NCBI GenBank assembly: GCA_018350325.1
Contig: JAEVLN010000018.1
Coordinates: forward strand, 996,185 to 1,060,184
Source: Globodera rostochiensis
Lineage: Eukaryota; Nematoda; Chromadorea; Rhabditida; Heteroderidae
Direction of reading: 5' to 3'
Length of the DNA stretch: 64,000 nucleotides
The position numbers and the translations under genes were made by a program. This document shows, one piece after another, positions 34,561-46,549 of the stretch. The notes beneath the pieces are model-generated. The model searched no databases. It was not told the DNA's origin and was given only the letters and a program-made list of their open reading frames with translations. Position 1 is the first letter of the stretch, and each line of letters opens with the position of its first letter.

Positions 34561-37281
34561 AATAAGTACAACTTCCCAATCGCGCCAGCTACAACAAGTA
34601 CAATCCCCCAATCACGTCAGCTATAACAAGTACAACCTACCAATCACGCAGCTACAACAAGTACAATCCCCCGAACACGTCAGCTATAACAAGTACAATC
34701 CCCCAATCACGTCAGCTATAACAAGTACAACCTATCAATCACGCAGCTACAACAAGTACAACATATCAATCACACAGCTACAACAAGTACAATCCCCCCA
34801 ATCACGTCAGCTATAACAAGTACAACCTATCAATCACGCAGCTACAACAAGTACAATCCCCCCAATCACGTCGGCTATAACAAGTACAATCCCCCAATCA
34901 CGTCAGCTATAACAAGTACAACCTATCAATCACGCAGCTACAACAAGTACAATCCCCCAATCACGCCAGCTATAACAAGTACAATCCCCCTCACGTCAGC
35001 TATAACAAGTACAATCCCCCAATCACACCAGCTATAACAAGTACAATCCCCCCAATCACGCCAGCTATAACAAGTACAATCCCCCAATCACGCAGCTATA
35101 ACAAGTACAATGCCAGCTATAACAAGTACAATCCCCCAATCACGCAGCTATAACAAGTACAATCCCCCAATCACGCAGCTATAACAAGTACAATCCCCCA
35201 ATCACGCCAGCTATAACAAGTACAATCCCCCAATCACGCAGCTATAACAAGTACAATCCCCCAATCACGCAGCTACAACAAGTACAATCCCCCAATCACG
35301 CCAGCTATAACAAGTACAACCTATCAATCACGCAGCTACAACAAGTACAATCCCCCAATCACGCAGCTACAACAAGTACAATCCCCCAATCACGCCAGCT
35401 ATAACAAGTACAATCCCCCAATCACGCAGCTATAACACATTACAATCCCCCAATTACGCCAGCTATAACAAGTATAATCCCCCCAATCACGCCAGCTATA
35501 ACAAGTACAATCCCCCAATCACGCAGCTATAACAAGTACAACCTATCAATCACGCAGCTACAACAAGTACAATCCCCCAATCACGCCAGCTATAACAAGT
35601 ACAATCCCCCAATCACGCAGCTATAACATTACAATCCCCCAATTACGCCAGCTATAACAAGTATAATCCCCCAATCACGCCAGCTATAACAAGTACAACC
35701 TATCAATCACGCAGCTATAACAAGTACAATCCCCCAATCACGCCAGCTATAACAAGTACAATCCCCCAATCACGCAGCTATAACAAGTACAATCCCCCAA
35801 TCACTCCAGCTATAACAAGTACAATCCCCCAATCACGCCAGCTATAACAAGTACAATCCCCCAATCACGCAGCTATAACAAGTACAATCCCCCAATCACG
35901 CCAGCTATAACAAGTACAATCCCCCAATCACGCCAGCTATAACAAGTACAATCCCCCAATCACGCCAGCTATAACAAGTACAATCCCCCAATCACGCAGC
36001 TATAACAAGTACAATCCCCCAATCACGCAGCTACAACAAGTACAATCCCCCAATCACGCAGCTATAACACATTACAATCCCGCCCAATTACGCCAGCTAT
36101 AACAAGTATAATCCCCCCAATCACGCCAGCTATAACAAGTACAATCCCCCAATCACGCAGCTATAACAAGTACAACCTATCAATCACGCAGCTACAACAA
36201 GTACAATCCCCCAATCACGCCAGCTATAACAAGTACAATCCCCCAATCACGCAGCTATAACATTACAATCCCCCAATTACGCCAGCTATAACAAGTATAA
36301 TCCCCCAATCACGCCAGCTATAACAAGTACAACCTATCAATCACGCAGCTATAACAAGTACAATCCCCCAATCACGCCAGCTATAACAAGTACAATCCCC
36401 CAATCACGCAGCTATAACAAGTACAATCCCCCAATCACTCCAGCTATAACAAGTACAATCCCCCAATCACGCCAGCTATAACAAGTACAATCCCCCAATC
36501 ACGCAGCTATAACAAGTACAATCCCCCAATCACGCCAGCTATAACAAGTACAATCCCCCAATCACGCCAGCTATAACAAGTACAATCCCCCAATCACGCC
36601 AGCTATAACAAGTACAATCCCCCAATCACGCAGCTATAACAAGTACAATCCCCCAATCACGCAGCTACAACAAGTACAATCCCCCAATCACGCAGCTATA
36701 ACACATTACAATCCCGCCCAATTACGCCAGCTATAACAAGTATAATCCCCCCAATCACGCCAGCTATAACAAGTACAATCCCCCAATCACGCAGCTATAA
36801 CAAGTACAACCTATCAATCACGCAGCTACAACAAGTACAATCCCCCAATCACGCCAGCTATAACAAGTACAATCCCCCAATCACGCAGCTATAACATTAC
36901 AATCCCCCAATTACGCCAGCTATAACAAGTATAATCCCCCAATCACGCCAGCTATAACAAGTACAACCTATCAATCACGCCAGCTATAACAAGTACAACC
37001 TATCAATCACGCAGCTATAACAAGTACAATCCCCCAATCACGCAGCTACAACAAGTACAATCCCCCAATCACGCCAGCTATAACAAGTACAACCTATCAA
37101 TCACGCCAGCTATAACAAGTACAACCTATCAATCACGCAGCTACAACAAGTACAATCCCCCCAATCACGTCAGCTATAACAAGTACTCCCCCAATCACGC
37201 GTACAATCCCCCAATCACGTCAGCTATAACAAGTACAACCTATCAATCACGCAGCTACAACAAGTACAATCCCCCAACCAC
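34561..37281. repeat. 2.7-kb satellite array of 31/32-bp units with higher-order period
   Basis: Tandem monomers of the form AGCTATAACAAGTACAATCC + CCCAATCACGC(C), alternating 31 and 32 bp. By length there are between 80 and 90. Variant monomers (CCTATCAATCACGCAG; ACACATTACAATCCC) recur in the same order. The ACACATT variant appears at about 35431, 36063 and 36697, giving a higher-order unit near 633 bp over the middle of the array. There are no unique spacers, so it is not a CRISPR array. It separates the intact GPCR from its pseudogene. Confidence 0.95.
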
Positions 37282-37558
37282 AAAAAATCCACAAGGATAT
37301 CGAAAGACGACAAAAATTCCCATTTTAAAAAAAAATCCTCATTGGCCTTTTCAAAAAGCACAGAATGATGAAATGAGCTTGTATACGACGAACATTATTT
37401 TTAGAGAAAAATCTTCTGTCCAAAAAAGAATGGCCTCAAATTCCCAAATAAGAAATATTTACGTTAAAAGCTAAACCTGATTTGGGTTTTGCTGATGGCC
37501 ACCATGTGTAGCATTTAAATCAACGATTAAATTTTTCAACTGACAAATATTTATTAAG

Positions 37559-38875
37559 GCACCATACAGCCACTATTTGATTTATATTAGTGCCGCTTTT
37601 AACATAATTTTTTTAATTTTATGCGGTTTGATAAACATTTGCACATTCGTGGCTTACAAACAACACGAAAAAAGTTAGCAAAAACGGGAAAAACAACGGC
37701 GATGACATTGAGAAGAAATTTTTGTTTTATGCATTGGCAACTTTTTTGGGTCACATGCTCATCATAAGCGTGTTTTTGGTAAACTAAATAATTAAATTTA
37801 ACCAAATTTAAACAAAACATAGACATTTGTAACCCTCTTTGATGATATGAATACAAGGGCTATCGGCAACTACATTCCGTTGGTTACCGACACAGGTAGT
37901 TTCGTAAACAATTTGTGGGTATCATCAGATTAAAATTTTCGAAACGCCTGTATTGGAAAAAAATAAAGCAATTTTTTTCGGCTTGAAAACTTTTGATCAT
38001 TAAAGGTATATTTTGTGCAAAAAAAAAGTTCTATTTTATGGGGTGCATTTTGAGTAAGAAACAATTTTTTTACAAAAAAAAATCATTTTTTCATTTTTAT
38101 GACAATTTTTAAAAATTAGTGATCGTCGCAATAAAAATTCAAAATTCGCATTTGCATTTTCTTAAGAAATTTTTGAAAAATAGCAAATAGACGCAATAAC
38201 ATTTCAGCGTCGCCATTTTTCCCTTATTTTTTATGCGAATGTTCAATTTTTCAGTCTAAAAGTCTATCGCTAAGATAAATTCTTTTCAAAGCAGCCGGTG
38301 GTCAAAAATGTCTAAATATGCTCGAACCATGCAAAAATGCCAAAATATGCACCGGTATGCAAAACATATTCACGATCCGCAAAATATGCAATTTTATTTG
38401 ACCTGCATTCCTCAGAGCATATAGGAACTAAAAATATGCAAATGCATATAAATCCCAGCTCTAATATAAAATAATCTACCAACTTATTTTGTTAATAAAT
38501 TTGGCCTAAAAAAATTACAGCCCCCAAGCTATACAAATTCGTTTTGATATTTTGTCTTTGCTTTCAGTGTTGAGAAAGAAGAGGGTATGATGATATTTCG
38601 GATCGCTAAAATTTGAAGACTGAAATTTATACGTTCACATCACCATCAGGTACTATAGTGATGTCCACCTGGTTACTGTTGTGGGCCAGCGGCACAATCC
38701 GCCAACAGCTGATCAAAGATTTTTCTCATTCGCAAAACAAATATTCAAAATATTCGTGTCGGTCCAATGGAGGGGCCCCGTAACAATAATCATCGGGCAC
38801 TTGGAGGAGCTGTTGGTCATCAATTACAGAACAGATTTAGCAGTTCCGTACAATAATTGCCTTTGATTTCTTGAA
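37559..38875 (+). pseudogene. SRG-like GPCR pseudogene (exons 4-6)
   Basis: Exon 4 starts after tattaag at 37559 and matches NICTFVAYK...FYALATFLGH of the intact copies. A small deletion at the KLHMKK position shifts the frame. An exon 5 remnant lies near 37824-37895, with its GTAGTTTCG donor. An exon 6 copy (38648-38875; STWLLLWASGTIRQQLIKDF) has a two-base deletion after AAAGATTTTTC. Exons 1-3 are absent; the satellite lies where they would be. Confidence 0.85.
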
Positions 38876-39009
38876 ATTCAATTCAGTTTAAATATAAACG
38901 TCCTCATTTCCTATAGTCAAAAAATGCCAATGATTGTGTCCAAAATGTTTTGTTTCGCAGAATTTGTCTGATTACACTCATAAAAGTCTGCCGAAGTTTA
39001 TTGTGGGCG

Positions 39010-39093
39010 CGATTCAGTTTTTAAATTTTATTTATTATAAAGAAAAATAAAATAATAAAAAAAAGACACGTGTATGTGCAAACTTCGGTTAGA
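39010..39093 (-). pseudogene. Fragment of the ShKT gene's last exon
   Basis: Shares TTAAATTTTATTTATTATAA and ACGTGT.TGTGCAAACTTCGGT with the 3' end of the gene at 40367-41528, in the same order but with the intervening 100 bp deleted. Only a few codons around the VCTHTC position remain. No other exon of that gene is nearby. Confidence 0.65.
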
Positions 39094-39736
39094 TATGGCA
39101 CAGTAAAAAGTGGTGAAATTGGACATGGGGTCAAACAATGTTTTGACGTGAGGTGTCTGACACTATTGCTCTTCATCATTTTAAAGCCCACTAAAAATGC
39201 TACAAAAAAGTCCTTGGCTACTTTTTCTCACAAAGCTTCATTATGCAGTTATAATGCGTTAAAAAAATTTCAATTTGTCAAAATAGATATGGATGGTGCC
39301 ACTGTATTTCAATATTATTAGTTTCATTCACCAAATTTATGCATAACAGAAACATGTTGGCACTTCGCATCCAATCAAATGGAAAAAATCCGGAAAATAT
39401 GGACTGAACTCCCAGGGCTGAAACCGATAAAACAATCAAAAATTGTAACGGGACGAGCATTTAAACCGGGGGTTGAACCGGTTTAAATTTTGAGGACCAT
39501 TTTGGTCAAAATTTTTGGAAAATATTTTTATTTAAAAATTGTTTTAAAATATGTTATTTAATGTACTGATTACGAATTCGTCAATAAAAATTAAAAATGG
39601 AGAATTTTAAGCGGTTTACGAAGAAAAGTTAGACAGTAAGGTGGAAAATAGCAGCCAAAGTACCGCACACTCGACTACGGCGGCCAGTAGGTGGGGCGAG
39701 ACTCCGGGCTCCGGACGGAAGAAGTCCGAGCGTGAC
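39094..39736. other. Intergenic, nothing recognised
   Basis: AT-rich; an 83-codon open frame on the plus strand (39070-39321) has no domain and overlaps the ShKT exon fragment. No supported gene. Confidence 0.35.
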
Positions 39737-40014
39737 CAGTGTTTTCCCGGTTCCGGTGCCGGTTCCAACGGTTCCGGGAACCGCTTCGGAACCGGAACCG
39801 CGGAACCGTGAAAATTCGGAACCGGTTTGGAACCGGTTCCCGGAACCGCCAAAATCCGGAACCGATTCGGAACCGGAACAGCGAAAAACCGGAACCGGTT
39901 TGGAAGTGGAATCGCGAAAATCCGGAACCGCTTCGGAACCGGAACCGTGAAAATTCGGAACCGGGTTGGAACCGGAACCGTGGACTGTTAGAAAAATGGA
40001 ACCGGGAAACACTG
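39737..40014. mobile_element. hAT-type MITE, GGAACCG family
   Basis: The 278-bp element has ends CAGTGTTTTCCCGGTTCC and the complement of CAGTGTTTCCCGGTTCC. Flanks AGCGTGAC / CGCGTGAC match 7 of 8. The interior is reiterated GGAACCG. Several open frames of 70-134 codons through it are readings of the repeat. Confidence 0.88.
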
Positions 40015-40366
40015 CGCGTGACCGTCTCGCGCGCGCCCGCTCCGCGGATCCCCGCGCGCTCGCCTAAAATTTGCAACAAAAAAAGTCACCATTTATAAGG
40101 AGGTTTCTGAGGGATGTTTTTTTTGTTGTAAAAAGGAGAAATTATTAAATTAAAAGAATAAAAAGGGTTTCCAAGCGGGGAGTAGAAAACCGATATTTTG
40201 AAGAACCGGTTTTTGTAAATTTGAAAATATGGTTATAAAAGCTTAATGCTCTTTTTGTTTTAAAATATGTCAAAAAAGTTTTTAAATTTTATTTATTATA
40301 AAAAAAATATGAATAATAAAAAAGTTGCTCTTCGCATTAAAATGATTATTTCAAAATAGCGCGCAC

Positions 40367-41528
40367 TCATCCAGCCATTATGCCTCCTCCACCTCCGTAT
40401 GGCAGCGGCACATAAGGTGGTTGATTGTGGCACAATCCGCACGTGTGTGTGCAAACTTCGGTCACCGACTGTGTAAAATTGGAAATGTCAGTTCAAAAAT
40501 TCAATGATTCTTAATGCCAAGAATTCAGTATAATTTTTTGTGTTAATTTTTAAACGTTTATTATGCCTTCACAATTTTACAAGCTTTTCAGGTTGTAAAT
40601 AATTGGTTTTATTACTGAACAAACAACATAAAATTAGCAACTCTTTAGCGTCTCAATGCAAAAATATATTAATTTAACCAACTGTTTTTATTTATTTAAA
40701 CAATTTTATTTTTATGTTTTTAAAATCAAAAATATACCGACCGGCACATTGCAATGTTGGACAAAATTGATACAGGACTCTTCCAAATCGAAGCATGAAC
40801 CTGTTTAATTAATAAATATATTATAAAAAATTTCTCAAATTTTATCATGCCATGTGGACCTCCTCCAATCATTGAACCAATTGGTCCGTGATGCCATGCC
40901 GGTAGAGGGAAGCCAGAACCTTAAACAATGAATTATTCAAAAATAAATTTATAAAAATATATTTTATATATGAGCATTTCAGACGGGGACCATATCCGAA
41001 GGGCATGTTGTCCATTGGTTGACCTAAAAATTAATTGTAACAATATTTCTTTCTTGAATAATCTCGTCAAAAAAGCTTTAGGAAATTTTCTATAACAATT
41101 TTCATAAATTTATGAAAAAATTCTTTTTATAAAAAATTAAAATTTTCACATACAACATATTCCGTTTATACACCGCTCGTGCGGGTCAATGCAAACATGG
41201 AGGGTTGCACATGCTGTAAAAGGGCAGTTAAATATATTTTTTTCACTATTTTTGGCACACAAACATCCGTCTGCATAATTGCCGGGAGGACAGTTACCTG
41301 CGCAAGAAACATTTAAAAAAAATGATTAGAAAACATTTTTGATCACAACACATAGATTATAGAAATGATTTTGTTCCCCCCTCCCCCCAAAAATGTGTAA
41401 ACTTTTTGAAATATACCGTAAAGCTGGCCTTGGCCAAGACTTGGTATCATTGATGATGTCATAGTGATTAAAATTTGTAAGACAATTGTAAACAAAGAAT
41501 AAGGGTGGACCATTGAATTGCAGACCAT
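40367..41528 (-). CDS. Secreted Cys-rich protein with C-terminal ShKT domain
   Basis: Predicted 160 residues in seven phase-consistent exons: 41417-41528, 41247-41297, 41154-41213, 40985-41023, 40860-40919, 40742-40800, 40367-40468. The first exon encodes a hydrophobic signal-peptide-like start. Exons 2-4 carry a cysteine cluster (CPPGNYADGC, CINGICC), exon 5 a Gly/Pro-rich linker, and exons 6-7 the six cysteines of an ShKT domain in the spacing C-D-C-C-C-TC-C (SCFDLEESC, HC, VCTHTCGLC), ending in a short Gly-rich tail. ShKT domains occur in many secreted nematode proteins; the function here is unknown. An acceptor (ttaccag) lies about 26 bp before the ATG and may be a trans-splice site. An AATAAA lies about 70 bp after the stop. 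The donor of exon 6 is GTCGGT; a stronger-looking donor 4 bp on would break the frame. Confidence 0.85.
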
Positions 41529-43490
41529 TCGGTATTAAAATTGTTGATTCCCTGGTAAATATTGAAAAAACAATTAATTTTCTAGCCTATTCAAGAATTT
41601 ATTGGTTACCCACTCGCAAGCCTATAGGGTATTTTGGTAGCCGATCAAATTAAATCCAGATCAGTCCGAATAAAGACTGGGGCAATAACTTTCAACCTTA
41701 ACCAAGTCAGGCATTCGTAAGCCATTTAAAAGCTTCAATGGGTTAAAGCTATCGTAGTGGGCATATCAAAATGTGATTAGAAAACTCCCAAAATTAAAGA
41801 TTTTTAAACTTTTTAAGGATTCTAGCGCATAATTTTTAGAGGATTTCAAAACGCAAAGCTTAAGCACAAAGATAGCTTCATCTTTTTGAGAGAGCTTTCA
41901 AATGAATTTATCAGTTAAGGTTGGAGCATGGTGACCCGGTCTGTATTCGGATCGGGTCTGACAAAACATTTCTTGTGAGATTAGTCCGTTTTTTGGATCT
42001 TTTTACTCATTTTTTTAGCAAAAAAAAAACAAAAAAGATACCTACTCTCTTCAAGTTTTATACGGATTAAGAGAAAATCAGCTGGACGGGGAGGGGGGGG
42101 GGGGGGGGGTTCGCCTCTCAGGTTTTGGACTAACGCAATCGATTCGCTGTCGATTGTAAAAAAAAATCGATTAGAATTGCTAGTTAGATCAGCCAAATCT
42201 CGCCCGTCGGATCAAGCTTGGATATTGGACCAAACCAAAAAAAAGAAGACTGTGTCTCGGCTCTGGGATTTTGGTTAGACCGGTGTAAATCTGGGTTAAA
42301 ATTAAAAACATTTAAATACAAAACAATTTTTCAATGTAAGAGTCACTACTTTTTTTATGGCAACAATTGTTTAAATCTGATCCGTTCAATTGCCAAAATC
42401 AGCATAAATTGTGACTTTTATGTGAAAGCGCGAACGTTATTTATGTGGTGCATGAAGTGTCGTCGTTGTGTCTTCGATGTTTTCAAAAACAATTCGTCGT
42501 CAACCGCCCGCAGGATGGCTCGGCTCTTCAACGTTTACTCAGCCCAAACTCCTCCCCCACAATTTTGCTAGTCAAAATATATAAATATTGTGGAGTGATC
42601 ATCGGTGCTGGCGCAGACCCGTCGCCGCAGTTCAACACAATTTCAGTGGAATATAGAAAAATTTATACAAAAACAAAAAATGAATTTATTTCTGAATTGA
42701 ATATAAAATTTCACTGGGTTTTCAATGTCACCTAAACAATAGAAAATCATTTTTGTAATTATAAGTATATTAAATTTTTAATTTAATTTGCTTTTTTGAC
42801 GCATGTATCAATTTTGTAATAATTATTCTTAAATTTTTTGTTTGGTTTCAAATTATTAATCCGGTACCGGACAAGATTTTTTATATAGAACTGCTCAATT
42901 CTCTATTCAAAACTATATTTTTACTTTTCAATCTATTGCAAAATTTAATACCAAAAAAATTAATTGATCAAAATTGTCCTATAAATATATGCGAAACGAT
43001 GCCTGGATTGCAATGATAGTCGTTACCTAAAAGATGTTTTATCTCGACTCACCCAAAAACCGACAAAAATCCCGACTTACCCAAAAAAGCCCCCTCCTTG
43101 ATCTGATCAACAAAAACAACTACTGGGACCAAAATATCAAAAAGTATTTTTATACCATTTTTTAAAATTTTCAAAATTACGTAGATTCAGATAATCCCTT
43201 TTTATTCAGATTAAATTTTCACGCGCGAATTGTCATGTTGAAAAATTGTGACGTTTCTTGTCGAAATGAGTAACTCAACCGTTATGCGGTGAAGTTAGCC
43301 ACTGATTACGATACATTATTTTTCAATGTGATTCCGCAAACATTTCAATTTCACTTTTTTATTCGCATTAATTATTACTGGAAAAAGCAGAGGTCGAATC
43401 GGAAATTTTCAAAATAAGAAGATCAAAGAACAAAAAAAAAATTGGTTTTAAATTTTCTAACAAAGCTTTTTTTTATATTTAAACTGAATT
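41529..43490. other. Intergenic between ShKT gene and GPCR B
   Basis: AT-rich, with a 17-base G run at 42093-42109. A 117-codon open frame (42218-42571, plus) has no recognisable domain and I do not call it. No RNA gene or target-duplicated element was recognised. Confidence 0.4.
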
Positions 43491-45198
43491 TCAAGAAATC
43501 GTGGGCAATTGTTGTACGTAACTGCTAAATCTGGTCTGGAAATGGCCAATAGATACTCCAACTGCCCGATGGTTATTGTTTCGGGGCCCCTCCATTGGAC
43601 CGACACGAATAATTTGAATATTTGTTTTGCGAATGATCGAAAAATCTTTGATCAGCTGTTGGCGGAATGTGCCGCTGGCCCACAACAGTAACCAGCTGGA
43701 GAGCACTACAGTACCTGTTGGTAATGTTTGACTGTTTTAGTTTGCTTTCTTTAAATTTTAGCGGACACAATGCCAACTCTGACTTTGAAAGCCAAGATAA
43801 ATTAATCATTTTGTTAGCTCTAAAGGGCAGTAACATTTTTTAAATTTAATTTCTTAACGAGATCGTTTAATTTTACGACAACTATTTTGTTTAATTATGA
43901 ATCTAATACCCACGAATTGTTTACGAACTACCTGTGTCTAGCATCATTGGATAGTAGACGAATATCATAAACTTTGTTTTCCAATCATCAAGTTGAGTAA
44001 TAATGTTAATCTGTGATGTTAATTATTATTATTATTGCTAATCAGATTTGCAATCAAGCTAGTATATGTCTTAAATTTGTTGATTTTAATATTAATGACT
44101 CAATTACCAAAAAAATGCTTGTGACGAGCAAGTGACCTAAAAAAGTTGCCAATGCATAAAACAACAATTTTTTCTCAACGTCGTCAAAGTTGTTGTTCCC
44201 GTTTATGCTAACTTTTTTCATATGCAATTTGTAGGCAACGAATGTGCAAATGTTTAACAAAATGCATAAAACCATAAATATGACAGAGAAAACGGCACAA
44301 ATATAATCCAAATAGTTGTTGATCGGTGCCTTAATAAAAATTTTAAGAGGAAATAATAGTCAGCTAAATTTAGTCAAATAATTTAATTCTAAATTTGAAT
44401 GGCACAAGCTTTAATGCAGAAAAGAAAATGTTAAGAATAGTTACATCTCCAGCTTCGAACACGAGAAAACTGTGGTCTGTGGTTGAATTTGGATCGTTTA
44501 ATAAAAGAATTGCATCCATTTTGAACGCTGGCCAACACGTAAAGGTTGGCACAAAATAAACAAAAATTGTTATAATCGGAAGAAATTTTTGCCATATCTT
44601 AAACAATTTTAATAAAAGTAGGATTAATTTAGCAGCTTTAGCTTTTTTTGTTTAGGGAGAAAGTTGTGTTTTTTTATTTTTATTTTTTTTCTAGACAATT
44701 ATTAGTTTAAATATTAAAAATTGACCTTTTCTTGTTTTATTGGCATTATGATTGCGGTCAGTCGGTTCAACAATATAAAAATAGTGACTAAATTATTTGC
44801 TAGGAATGTGTGTTCGGCAATAAAAAAGTAAATTGTGAACATCCAATTTGGGAACTTTGAATAAATGGGGTAAAGCACACCAAATAAGAAGGGCAATCGT
44901 TGACCGTAGAAAGAGTTCAATACGCCCAACCAATCCTGAAACATTTTTTTAGCGAAAATCTTTCTGTTTCTAATTAGCATTTTTTTTTTATAAATCTGAA
45001 TTTTGAGTTCTATCAATTAAAATTTGTTACCGGAATTGCCCGCAAAACAAAAAGCGCATAGAATGAGCTGTGGAACTTTTTGTGCCGAACGATGGTGACA
45101 ATTTCGGCAATATAAAGTGCCATTGACAGGACGCTTATACATATGTTTAAGTAGCTTATTGGAATTTGAACTGAGATTGACCAATCGACAAAGTCCAT
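43491..45198 (-). CDS. SRG-like serpentine chemoreceptor, copy B
   Basis: Intact seven-transmembrane receptor, 351 residues. Six exons in phase: 45031-45198, 44726-44935, 44445-44597, 44108-44329, 43932-44010, 43491-43714. Exon boundaries and sizes match copy A (168, 213/210, 153, 225/222, 79, 221/224). Landmarks: SISVQIPISYLNICIS, IVTIVRHKKFHSSFYALF, ILLNRLTAIIMPIKQEK, FTCWPAFKMD, NICTFVAYKLHMKKVS, WLLLWASGTFRQQLIKDF. It is convergent with copy A, about 10 kb away, with pseudogene pieces and the satellite between. Introns are compact (61-128 bp except intron 5, 217 bp), so copy A's long intron 3 is the derived state. Probable chemosensory receptor; ligand unknown. Confidence 0.87.
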
Positions 45199-45785
45199 TT
45201 TTAGATAAAATTATTCTAAATTTATTAAATTTTGGATTAAACCAAAACTTTGATCGGTGATAAATAATTTACATTTATGTAAATTAGAACCTTGTTGGCG
45301 GATTTACGAAACGACCAGCACGAAATTTCGCTTCCTTTTCAGCGGTTCAGCAGTTTTCTCATTAAACACAGGCACTTAATAATAATGTATCAACTAAAAC
45401 GCAACAAATTCGCTTCATTAGACAACTTTTGTATTGAATTTTTAACATCCAAACGGCAAAATGTATTCACTTTTCTTTTAACAAATTTTTTTTGTGCTTT
45501 TAGTCACGACAGCGATTGTTGATAGATTAGTATTAAAGTGCAGCCATGCAATAATAAAATAATGAGAAATATTGTAGTTCGGGCATTCAAACGGCCAAAA
45601 TGCTAACCAGGCCTAAAACAGTCAAAATCCCAACCAATAAATTCCAACTGTCGAATGGTCTGACACACATAATCTAATTACACTCATTCTTTGCACTGGG
45701 GCTCCCATCGATCATTCTCGCCCATCTCGTTAATCCCAGAAAGGGCGGTCCCTTACTCCTCTCAACTCTCACCTCTGGTCCCGAC
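45199..45785. other. 5' flank of GPCR B
   Basis: AT-rich, then a CT-richer stretch before the hAT element. It should hold the receptor's promoter; no motif recognised. Confidence 0.35.
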
Positions 45786-45893
45786 TAGAGTGCGGCAAAA
45801 TCGGATTTGCTGATCCCGCTGCGGGATTACAAATCAAAATCTCGTGCGGGATCGGATTTACGGGATTGATCCCGCAATCCCGCAAAAACCGGA

Positions 45894-46073
45894 CTAATAT
45901 GAATAGTTGATGTCCGGTATCGATTTGTTGAGGAAAATAATCATTTCGGCAGTTTCCGGTGAAAGATTCGAATGTCTATAATCGTATACATCTCTTCCAA
46001 CACTAAACAGCTGTTCACTTGCAATGATTGTGCAGGGAGCTGAAAGGTAACGGCGAGCAAATGCAACACAATC
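45894..46073 (-). pseudogene. hAT transposase C-terminal dimerisation remnant
   Basis: The conceptual translation reads [10 protein letters not shown]...[30 protein letters not shown] in segments. This is the hAT C-terminal pattern (ARxYLxxP, SExxFSxxG, RxxLSPxxxEMxxFL). It is fused at about 46073/46074 to the GPCR exon piece; the rest of the transposase is absent. Confidence 0.85.
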
Positions 46074-46160
46074 AGTGCCGTTGACGGAATGGTTATAAAA
46101 AAGGATAAGTAGATGATTGGAATTTGAATTGAGTTGGACCATTCGGCAAAGTCCATTATG
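46074..46160 (-). pseudogene. Captured start of an SRG-like GPCR exon 1
   Basis: Contains ATG and the first 28 or so codons ([17 protein letters not shown]...), closely matching both intact receptors. Nucleotide identity to copy A runs through CCATTCCGTCAACGGCACT and stops abruptly there, where hAT sequence begins. Upstream AT-rich DNA to about 46250 has no confident match. Confidence 0.85.
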
Positions 46161-46267
46161 ATTCAATAATAGTAGAAATTATTAAAAAATTTTATTTGAC
46201 AAATTTGTATTGAATTTCTGACTATCAAGCACACTGAGAGTACCTGAAACGTAAATTGTGAAATGCT

Positions 46268-46549
46268 TTAAACCATAATTAGAAAATGACCCGAGCTGCG
46301 AGTGACAAAATTTGTGATTTTGTTTGATTCGCTTTGCTTTGACTTACCTCCTTCAATCTTATTAAATTTTTCCGCATATGATGACCCAGCGTGTTTCGTA
46401 AACAGATGAGTTTTTAGACCTTTGATACTTTGTTGGAAAATTTTCAGAAGATAACAGAGATTTTTTTCTTTGCAATCCAAACATTCCACAATATTTTTAT
46501 CATCGGCAGTTGCTTTAAAAAGGCCGATTTGCCAGATTGGGTGAGTCAT
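46268..46549 (-). pseudogene. BED zinc finger of a hAT transposase
   Basis: The open frame holds W-x-F-K-A, then C-L-D-C at residues 23-26, and H-x4-H at 48-53 (LKTHLFTKH), the BED finger pattern used by hAT transposases to bind element ends. It continues through YAEKFNKIE and stops before any RNase-H-like core. Confidence 0.85.

Noticed and set aside
34561..37281. CRISPR-like array of short direct repeats
   Set aside because: Repeats are contiguous 31/32-bp monomers with no unique spacers, and the context is eukaryotic; it is a satellite.
39675..40098. Arg/Phe/Ser- or Glu/Pro-rich proteins of 119-134 codons
   Set aside because: They are translations of the GGAACCG-reiterated MITE at 39737-40014.
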